A DNA stretch of 39,387 nucleotides from Streptomyces sp. man185 (GTDB lineage Bacteria; Actinomycetota; Actinomycetes; Streptomycetales; Streptomycetaceae). The stretch covers positions 1-39,387 of the forward strand of contig NTHE01000069.1 in NCBI GenBank assembly GCA_002551355.1, read 5' to 3'. A program made the translations under genes and the position numbers. Under the pieces are notes generated by a model. The model worked only from the letters and a program-made list of their open reading frames with translations. It ran no database searches and was not told the DNA's origin. Below are positions 33,494 to 39,387 of this stretch, in pieces. Within the stretch, counting starts at the first letter, position 1; every line of letters begins with the position of its first letter.

Positions 33494-34948
33494 TCAGTCG
33501 CGCTTGCAGATCCGGTCGAGGAGGTTGGCCGTGGCCCGCTGGATCCGGGGGTCGGTGTGTCCGGGACGGTCGAGCGCCGGAGACCAGGCGAAGGTGCCGG
33601 AGGCGAAGACGAGCGCGCCCGAGGGGGCCTGGTAGAGCGAGGTCTCCTGGTGGCGGGTGGCGCCCTCGGAGTCCTCGTACGGGGAGTGGGCGAGCAGGAT
33701 CCTGTTGTCGTGCTCGGGCAGGCTGGTGCGCGGGAAGTAGCGGTCGGCCTCACCGGCGACCAGGCCCGGGATCTCGTCGCCCTCGACCGCGCCCGTGGAG
33801 TCCCAGAGCCAGTGCTCGGCGTTGCGCACGACCAGCGGGTGGGGCTCGGGCACCCGGCCTGCGTACTGGATGCCCAGGAGCTGCTGCTCGGACCGGTCCA
33901 CCTCGCGCCACAGGGCGGACTTCCCCGGCCCCCGGCGCTTGCGGCAGGTCATCAGCCGGTCCGCCTCGCCGGAGGCGGACGGGGCGAGGCCCACCTGCCA
34001 GTACATGGTGTTGGCGGAGAGGAAGACGAGCGAGGTGCCGGAGTCCCGGGCCCGCTCGGCGGCCCGGCGCATGGGCAGCGACCAGTACTCGTCGTGGCCT
34101 GGAAAGACCAGGCCCCGGTAGCGGCTGGGGTCGACGCGGCCCGCGTGCAGGTCGCGGGCGTCGGCGTAGGCGAGGTCGTAGCCGTACCGCTCGGCCCAGC
34201 GGATGAAGTCGTACGCGTGCCCCACGTGCAGCGGCAGGCCGGCCCCGGCGTACGGGCGGTCGAAGGAGATCGTGACGGCGGCGTCCTCCTCGCCGAGCAG
34301 CCGGCCCCGCTCGTCCCACGCGTGGTAGAGGCTGGCGCCGGTGCGACCGTCCTCGGGATAGAGGTTGTACGCCTGCCAGGTGATGTCGGGCAGCAGGAGC
34401 AGCAGGTCGGCGGGGTGGTCGTGGCGGACGGTGAAGGGGATGTGCGAGCGGTAGCCGTCGGCGGTGGTCAGGACGGCCACATACGCGCCGACCGACCAGT
34501 AGCTCGGGATCTGGAGCCGCCAGGACATCCACCAGTGGTGGCAGGAGACGGTCCGGTCGGCGGCGAGCGGCGGGGGCTGGACGATGCCGGAGAGCCGCGG
34601 GCTCGTGGTGATCTTGGACGCGCCGTCGCCGCCGTAATGACCGATCCGGTAGACGTCGACGGAGAACTGCTGGGGCGGGTCCACGGTGATGTGGAAGTCG
34701 ATGGCCTCGCCGGGAGCCGCAGCGCCGGGCGAGACGAAGCCCTTGATCTGGCGGTGCACGTCGTCGGCGGTACGGGTGCCGCCGCCGGTGGAGCGGGCGA
34801 GGTCGGCGTACCAGGGGACGACCTGGCCGGTGTCGTCGAAGTAGTTCTCACTGCCGCGCAGCCAGGGCAGCGGGCCCTGGCCGAAGGGGTCGCTCACCGC
34901 GTGCGCGAGGGCGCCCGACTCCCACCGGCGAATCTGCTCCGCCCCCAT
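33494..34948 (-). CDS. N,N-dimethylformamidase beta-subunit-like protein
   Basis: 484 residues from ATG 34948, GGGAGGGG five bases upstream. It resembles the large-subunit domain family of N,N-dimethylformamidase: IKGFVSPGAAAPGEAIDFHITVDPP (beta-sandwich start), DVYRIGHYGG, LLLLPDITWQAYNLYPEDG, YAYxD/RYGYDLAYADARDL, RYRGLVFPGHDEYWSLPMRRA and FLSANTMYWQV. No signal peptide is evident. No small-subunit gene is adjacent, so true amidohydrolase activity on dimethylformamide is doubtful. Transcribed alone, with a 21-bp direct repeat directly upstream. Confidence 0.82.
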   Translation of the reverse strand: MGAEQIRRWESGALAHAVSDPFGQGPLPWLRGSENYFDDTGQVVPWYADLARSTGGGTRTADDVHRQIKGFVSPGAAAPGEAIDFHITVDPPQQFSVDVYRIGHYGGDGASKITTSPRLSGIVQPPPLAADRTVSCHHWWMSWRLQIPSYWSVGAYVAVLTTADGYRSHIPFTVRHDHPADLLLLLPDITWQAYNLYPEDGRTGASLYHAWDERGRLLGEEDAAVTISFDRPYAGAGLPLHVGHAYDFIRWAERYGYDLAYADARDLHAGRVDPSRYRGLVFPGHDEYWSLPMRRAAERARDSGTSLVFLSANTMYWQVGLAPSASGEADRLMTCRKRRGPGKSALWREVDRSEQQLLGIQYAGRVPEPHPLVVRNAEHWLWDSTGAVEGDEIPGLVAGEADRYFPRTSLPEHDNRILLAHSPYEDSEGATRHQETSLYQAPSGALVFASGTFAWSPALDRPGHTDPRIQRATANLLDRICKRD

Positions 34949-34963
34949 GCCGCGCCCCTCCCT

Positions 34964-34999
34964 CGGATCCCCCGGACAGCTCGGCGGATCCCCCGGACA
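34964..34999. repeat. 21-bp-period direct repeat before the dimethylformamidase-like gene
   Basis: CGGATCCCCCGGACA at 34964-34978 and 34985-34999, spaced two helical turns, 16 to 51 bp upstream of the start codon. Confidence 0.65.
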
Positions 35000-35181
35000 A
35001 CTCTGGTGCGCCGAATGTCAGCGCCGATCCCCAGCACATCACATAACGCACGCAGCTCGTCACCCTTCGTCGCGAATTGACGGGAACGGAACCATTCCTT
35101 CCGAACAGCGGACTCCGCACTCCGGACGCCCGGTCCGGTCCGCGTCCCGCCCCGGGTGGGGCGCTTCGGTCGCATACGCGG

Positions 35182-36873
35182 TCACACCAGCCGGACCGGC
35201 TTGTCGGAGCGCACCCCCACCTCGGCGAGCCAGGACAGCAGCGGGTCGGGATCGCCGTCCTCGACGAGGCTGAGGACCGGCGTCGCGAGGTCCGCCCGGC
35301 GTTCGCCGCCGACGAGCAGCGCGGGGCCGTCCAGCCAGTCCAGGCCGGGGGCCGCGCCCGCCGTGTCCACGGCCGCGCAGCAGACCATCGCGGCGACGTG
35401 GTCGGCCAGCAGCTCGGTGCCCGTACGCGGCGGCTGGAGCGGGAAGAGGGGCAGGGGGCCCGGGCCCCAGAGGTCGAGGGGGTCCTCGGCCGCGCCGCCC
35501 CCAGCGCCGCCGTGTCCCTGGCCGCCGTGGACCGCGCTTTTGGCCCCCGGGGCCTCGGCCTCCTCGCGGGCGACCGCGGCGCCGATGCCCGCCGCGAGCT
35601 CCTCGCCGGGGCCGCCGGGTCCGCCGGCGCCGGACAGGTGCTCCATGACCCGGGCCAGGGTGGGGACGGCCGGGTCGGCGGCGGAGGCCCGGGGGACGCC
35701 CAGGGTGTCCAGGACCCGGTGCAGCCGGGCGGCCTCGCTGCGCCACTTCCGGTCGACGACCTCGTCGGGATACTGCTGCCAGTCCACCGGCGCCCAGCCC
35801 GGACCGCTCTCGGCGGGGCCGCCGTGGAAGAGCCGGGCGGCGAGCAGGGACGCCGCCTCGTCGGCCACCCCGGGCTCCTCCAGCAGGTCGCACGCGGGCC
35901 GGTCGCCCAGGCGCAGGGCGAAGCCGTCGGCCAGCCGGTCCCGGCGGGAGAGCTCGGTGAGCGCGGAGACCACCCCGGCGTCCAGCCGGGAGGGCCAGCG
36001 GCCCATCCGCCAGGCGGGCAGCGCCACCCGGGTCAGCAGTCGGTCCCAGCCGGCGTAGGCGAGGCCGACCTGTTCCTGGGCGGCGATGCGCAGCCCGTAG
36101 TCGACCGTCTGCGCCCGCATGGACGCGGCGGCCGCCACACAGCGCTCCATCTCGGCGGCATGGCCCCGGCAGGCCCGCAGCAGCAGGCGGGCGACCCAGC
36201 CGGCGAAGGCGAGCGGCGCCCCGCGCACCGCGCCCCGGCCGGGGGCGGCGGCATCGGCGATCGCGGCGTCCAGACCGCGTACGAAGCGGCGGGCGGCGGC
36301 TATGTCGGGATGCGCGGACGGGCCGGTGCCCGCCACCACGGGGGCGAGGACCGCACGGAGCTCGGCGACCCGCATCCACCACAGGAACGGCGAGCCGATG
36401 ACCAGGACGGGGGCGGTGTCCCCGGCCTCCGCCGGGGCGCCCGGGCCCCGCCGGAGCGCGCGGTGCGTCCGGTCCTCCAGCCAGCTGTCGCAGTCCGGGG
36501 TCAGCGCTATGGCCGAGGGCGCGGGCACGTCGAGCCGGTCGGCCAGGTCCCGGACCAGACGGTAGAGGTCGGGGGCCCCTTCCTCCGGCACGGGGACGGT
36601 CGGGCTCATGGCGGGCCGCGCGCGGGCCACGGAGACGGCGACCAGCACGGTCACCAGCAGCACGACGACCGCGACGCCGAGGATCGTCCAGCGCACGGCG
36701 TCCCAGACCGGACCGGCCAGATGCCCCTGCGCGTCCGCCGCGAACAGCACGACGGCGACGGCCGCTGGCAGGATCGCCACGGCCAGTGCCCTGCTGCGGA
36801 TCCGCAGCAGGGAGAGCGCTCGGGCCTGTGCGGCCCGCGCACCCAGCTCCTCACCCACATCGATACCGGACAC
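35182..36873 (-). CDS. Membrane protein with a degenerate M48-like domain
   Basis: 563 residues from GTG 36873. Two membrane helices near the N-terminus (ALAVAILPAAVAVVLFAA and WTILGVAVVVLLVTVLVAVSVA). Then comes a domain aligning by eye to M48 zinc proteases: LYRLVRDLADRLDVPAPSAIALTPDCDSWL, then VLVIGSPFLWWMRVAELRAVLAPVVAGTG. M48 enzymes have AVLAHExxH at this point. Here His, Glu and His are replaced (PVVAG), so zinc catalysis should be lost. The remainder is helical and Ala/Arg-rich with a Gly/Pro linker near residue 450. A regulatory or scaffolding pseudoprotease is plausible; no function is known to me. Confidence 0.75.
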   Translation of the reverse strand: MSGIDVGEELGARAAQARALSLLRIRSRALAVAILPAAVAVVLFAADAQGHLAGPVWDAVRWTILGVAVVVLLVTVLVAVSVARARPAMSPTVPVPEEGAPDLYRLVRDLADRLDVPAPSAIALTPDCDSWLEDRTHRALRRGPGAPAEAGDTAPVLVIGSPFLWWMRVAELRAVLAPVVAGTGPSAHPDIAAARRFVRGLDAAIADAAAPGRGAVRGAPLAFAGWVARLLLRACRGHAAEMERCVAAAASMRAQTVDYGLRIAAQEQVGLAYAGWDRLLTRVALPAWRMGRWPSRLDAGVVSALTELSRRDRLADGFALRLGDRPACDLLEEPGVADEAASLLAARLFHGGPAESGPGWAPVDWQQYPDEVVDRKWRSEAARLHRVLDTLGVPRASAADPAVPTLARVMEHLSGAGGPGGPGEELAAGIGAAVAREEAEAPGAKSAVHGGQGHGGAGGGAAEDPLDLWGPGPLPLFPLQPPRTGTELLADHVAAMVCCAAVDTAGAAPGLDWLDGPALLVGGERRADLATPVLSLVEDGDPDPLLSWLAEVGVRSDKPVRLV

Positions 36874-37216
36874 GGCCGGACGTCACCCCCTCTGCCCCTC
36901 GACGGTGTTGCTCACTCCCCCACTGTGGCACCCGCCACCGACATCGCAATGCCGGTGGGCCAAGTGCCGGAACGCCTGCGCCGCACCCTAGTTGGGGGTC
37001 CGGCGGCCGTCATCCGGATAGCCCAGTCGTCACCCGATGGAATGGCTTTGGGCAAAGCTGCTGACGTGTCCGCGCCCATGAGGCAGACCGGGGAACGGGC
37101 TGGTGGCACGGGGCAGCCCCTCGCGCCCGCCGCGTACACCGGTGGCGTACAGGGGCGGGCGCGAGGGGCTGCGGAGAACGTGGAGGAGCTGCCGGAGACC
37201 TTCGTTCGCGAGCGGG
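36874..37216. other. Gene-free interval upstream of the M48-like gene
   Basis: 343 bp with no supportable gene. It contains the long inverted repeat at 37114-37171, which probably terminates purD transcription, and presumably the promoter of the M48-like gene. No tRNA or clear promoter box is seen. Confidence 0.55.
37114..37171 (-). terminator. Long inverted repeat after purD
   Basis: 18-bp perfect arms (37114-37131 with 37154-37171), 22-nt loop, about 45 nt after the purD stop. The loop itself contains CACCGGTG. Probably the purD terminator, though longer than usual. Confidence 0.7.
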
Positions 37217-38467
37217 TCAGCCCTGGGCGGCCCTCAGAGCGATGTCCGTACGGTGCTGGGAGCCGTCCAGGCGGATCCGGCCGAGCGCGGTGTAGGCGCG
37301 CTCACGGGCCGCTGTGAGGTCCTTGCCGGTCGCGGTCACCGAGAGCACCCGGCCGCCCGCGCTGAGCACCGCGTCGCCCTCGGCGCGGGTCCCGGCGTGC
37401 AGGACGTACGCGTCGGGTCCATCCTGCGCCGCGACGTCCGCGAGCCCGTCGATCGGGTCGCCGGTGCGCGGGGTGTCCGGGTAGTTGTGCGAGGCGATGA
37501 CCACGGTGACGGCGGCGTCGTCGCGCCAGTTCAGCGGCGGGAGGACGTCCAGGGTGCCGTTGGCGGAGGCGAGCAGGACACCGGCGAGCGGCGTCTTCAG
37601 CCGGGCCAGGACGACCTGGGTCTCCGGGTCGCCGAACCGGGCGTTGAACTCGATGACCCGCACGCCGCGCGAGGTGATCGCGAGGCCCGCGTAGAGCAGC
37701 CCGGAGAAGGGCGTGCCCCGGCGGCGCAGCTCGTCGACGGTCGGCTGGAGCACGGTCTGCAGGACCTCGTCGACCAGCTTGGGGTCAGCCCACGGGAGCG
37801 GGGAGTAGGCGCCCATGCCGCCGGTGTTCGGGCCCTCGTCGCCGTCCAGGGCGCGCTTGAAGTCCTGGGCGGGCTGGAGCGGCACGACGGTGGTGCCGTC
37901 GGTGATCGCGAAGAGGCTGACCTCGGGGCCGTCGAGGAACTCCTCGATGACCACGCGGTCGCAGGACAGCGCGTGGGCGCGGGCCACGTCCACGTCCTCG
38001 GTGACGACGACGCCCTTGCCGGCCGCGAGGCCGTCGTCCTTGACGACGTACGGGGCGCCGAAGGCGTCGAGGGCCTCGTCGATCTCGGCGGGGGTGGTGC
38101 AGACGTAGCTGCGGGCGGTGGGGACCCCGGCGCCGGCCATGACGTCCTTGGCGAACGCCTTGGAGCCTTCCAGCCGCGCTGCTTCCCCGGAGGGACCGAA
38201 GCAGGGGATGCCGGCCGCGCGCACGACGTCGGCGACCCCGGCGACGAGCGGCGCCTCCGGGCCGACGACCACCAGCCCGGCGCCCAGCTCGGTCGCGAGG
38301 CGCGCGACGGCGTCACCGTCGAGCGCGTCGACCGGGTGCAGTTCGGCCACCTCTGCGATGCCGGCGTTGCCGGGAGCGCAGTACAGAGCGGTGACATCGG
38401 GGTCGAGGGACAGAGAGCGGCACAGGGCGTGTTCGCGGGCGCCGCCGCCGATGACGAGGACCTTCAC
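37217..38467 (-). CDS. purD: Phosphoribosylamine-glycine ligase (GAR synthetase)
   Basis: 416 residues from GTG 38467. ATP-grasp enzyme of step two in purine synthesis. MKVLVIGGGAREHAL-type start (GGGAREHAL at about 8-16), VVGPEAPLVAGVAD, AYVVKDDGLAAGKGVVV-type nucleotide site (KDDGLAAGKGV), PAQDFKRALDGDEGPNTGGMGAYSP and EFNARFGDPETQ are all conserved. A TAGGCT box ends seven bases before the GTG, so the mRNA may be leaderless. Transcribed alone, downstream of dnaX. Confidence 0.97.
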   Translation of the reverse strand: MKVLVIGGGAREHALCRSLSLDPDVTALYCAPGNAGIAEVAELHPVDALDGDAVARLATELGAGLVVVGPEAPLVAGVADVVRAAGIPCFGPSGEAARLEGSKAFAKDVMAGAGVPTARSYVCTTPAEIDEALDAFGAPYVVKDDGLAAGKGVVVTEDVDVARAHALSCDRVVIEEFLDGPEVSLFAITDGTTVVPLQPAQDFKRALDGDEGPNTGGMGAYSPLPWADPKLVDEVLQTVLQPTVDELRRRGTPFSGLLYAGLAITSRGVRVIEFNARFGDPETQVVLARLKTPLAGVLLASANGTLDVLPPLNWRDDAAVTVVIASHNYPDTPRTGDPIDGLADVAAQDGPDAYVLHAGTRAEGDAVLSAGGRVLSVTATGKDLTAARERAYTALGRIRLDGSQHRTDIALRAAQG

Positions 38468-38474
38468 GGGGTGC

Positions 38475-38480
38475 AGCCTA
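38475..38480 (-). promoter_or_regulatory. Possible -10 of purD, leaderless spacing
   Basis: TAGGCT on the minus strand seven bases before the GTG start, the same spacing seen at purF. No good -35 hexamer is visible 17-18 nt upstream. Confidence 0.35.
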
Positions 38481-38529
38481 GCCGCCGGGCGCGGAAAGCC
38501 CCGACGGCCGCCGGTCCGTGGACGGCCCA

Positions 38530-38665
38530 CCACTGCCCGACCGGCGCCCGACCGCCTGACCGGCCCCGCCACCGCTCGACCGGCGCTTCGCCGACCGACC
38601 GGCGCCTCACTGCCTGATCGGCCCCGCCATCGCTCGGCCGACGCCTGTGCAGCCCGACCGGCGCC
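38530..38665. repeat. 58-bp imperfect repeat between purD and dnaX
   Basis: CCTGACCGGCCCCGCCACCG (38555) recurs as CCTGATCGGCCCCGCCATCG (38613), 58 bp apart, amid further copies of CGACCGGCGCC. About two units plus partial ones, noncoding, filling most of the purD-dnaX gap. Confidence 0.7.
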
Positions 38666-39387
38666 TCACTGCTCGTTGGTGAACTCCTCGACGACCGTGG
38701 CGCCCAACTCGCGGACGATCAGCTCGTGGCCGGAGAGGGCGGAGTCGACGAGATCCGGATCGTCGGCCTCCGCGGTGTCGTCCTCGGGGGCCACGGAACG
38801 CGGCGGCTCCGCCCCGTACGAACGGTGGGAGGCCTCGGGGGCGGGCGCGGCCTCCCGGCCCCGCGGCGGCGCGGAGGGAGGCGGCTGCTGGGCCGACGGA
38901 GCGGGCTGCCCCTGCTGCGACGGGGGCGCCGGCTGCTGCGGGGCGGAGTGCTGGGGTCGGGGCTCGTACGCGACCGGGGCGGCGGGGGCCGGCGGGGCGG
39001 GCTGGTACTGCGGGGCGGGACGTCCGCCGCCTCCGCCGGACTGCGGGGGCATCCCGCCGCCGCCGGAGGGGTCGATGACCGCTTCGATGCGCCACTGGGC
39101 GTTGAAGCGCTCGACGAGGGCCTGCTTGAGGATCTCCTCGCTGCCGCTGCTGGCGAAGTTGTCGCGGGCGCCCGCGTTGAGGAAGCCGATCCGGAGCGTC
39201 GTGCCGTCGAACCCGGCGACCTGGGCGTTCTGGCTGAGCAGGATCCAGGTGAAGCGCCGGCGGCTCTTGACCGCCTCCAGGATGTCGGGCCACATGTTCC
39301 GCACCTGGGCGGCGCCCTCGGCCATGCTCTGACCGCCCTCGGGCGCGGCCGGCGCGGCAGGGGCCGCCGGGGCGACCGGAGCGGCGG
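38666..39387 (-). CDS. dnaX: DNA polymerase III gamma/tau subunit, C-terminal part
   Basis: The 3' 240 codons of a gene entering from the right edge. An Ala/Pro-rich linker is followed by the tau-type domain VRNMWPDILEAVKSRRRFTWILLSQNAQVAGFDG, TLRIGFLNAGARDNFASSGSEEILKQAL and WRIEAVID. A long Gly/Pro/Gln disordered stretch then leads to a conserved acidic end, DDPDLVDSALSGHELIVRELGATVVEEFTNEQ. This matches actinobacterial DnaX, the clamp-loader subunit that links polymerase III and helicase at the fork. The ATPase domain lies outside the window. Confidence 0.93.
   Translation of the reverse strand, partial: AAPVAPAAPAAPAAPEGGQSMAEGAAQVRNMWPDILEAVKSRRRFTWILLSQNAQVAGFDGTTLRIGFLNAGARDNFASSGSEEILKQALVERFNAQWRIEAVIDPSGGGGMPPQSGGGGGRPAPQYQPAPPAPAAPVAYEPRPQHSAPQQPAPPSQQGQPAPSAQQPPPSAPPRGREAAPAPEASHRSYGAEPPRSVAPEDDTAEADDPDLVDSALSGHELIVRELGATVVEEFTNEQ

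Overview
The window is a high-GC chromosomal segment of a Streptomyces species. The diagnostic genes are bldC, vdh (valine dehydrogenase), a DUF3073 gene, an Lsr2-family gene of the LsrL type, a Streptomyces-type purine biosynthesis region, and dnaX at the right edge. From memory, the gene order matches the S. coelicolor core region around dnaX-purD-purC-lsrL-purSQL-purFM-vdh-bldC-hrpA. This is core chromosome. I see no phage, insertion sequence, CRISPR array or biosynthetic cluster.

Left part (1-8.7 kb): the 5' portion of a DEAD-box RNA helicase gene with an RGG-rich tail; a Pro-rich probable lipoprotein; a GTGA-coupled set of a mini-zincin and two fluoride-channel (CrcB/Fluc) subunits; a membrane-anchored metallophosphoesterase; a tRNA-Glu/Asp/Phe cluster; and a coupled DsbA-like/CcdA-like pair for extracytoplasmic thiol chemistry. 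Middle-left (8.7-17.5 kb): a small exported protein, the large DEAH helicase hrpA, a second identical tRNA-Asp, a DUF6274-like small protein, bldC, an unnamed conserved protein divergent from vdh with a perfect 29-bp palindrome between them, vdh, and a DUF3073 gene.

Middle-right (17.5-28 kb): purF-purM, a two-META-domain lipoprotein, an ArsR-like regulator followed by an M23 peptidase and a maleylpyruvate-isomerase-like protein, then the overlapping purS-purQ-purL operon and divergent lsrL. Right part (28-39.4 kb): a structurally odd tRNA-Gly(UCC), a canonical tRNA-Gly(GCC), a four-gene ABC-2 exporter/two-component module, an identical second tRNA-Gly(GCC), purC, a dimethylformamidase-beta-like protein, a degenerate M48-like membrane protein, purD and the 3' end of dnaX.

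Seven de novo purine genes (purC, purD, purF, purL, purM, purQ, purS) lie in about 21 kb, in separate units transcribed in the same direction. The most unusual element is the tRNA-Gly(UCC) at 28099-28170. It lacks the D-loop GG and has G-T-G-C where G-T-T-C is expected in the T-arm. These are the hallmarks of the staphylococcal glycyl-tRNAs dedicated to peptidoglycan bridges, and Streptomyces has a glycine cross-bridge. Other points of interest are several palindromes over probable leaderless promoters (ArsR gene, purF) and a predicted dead M48 protease.
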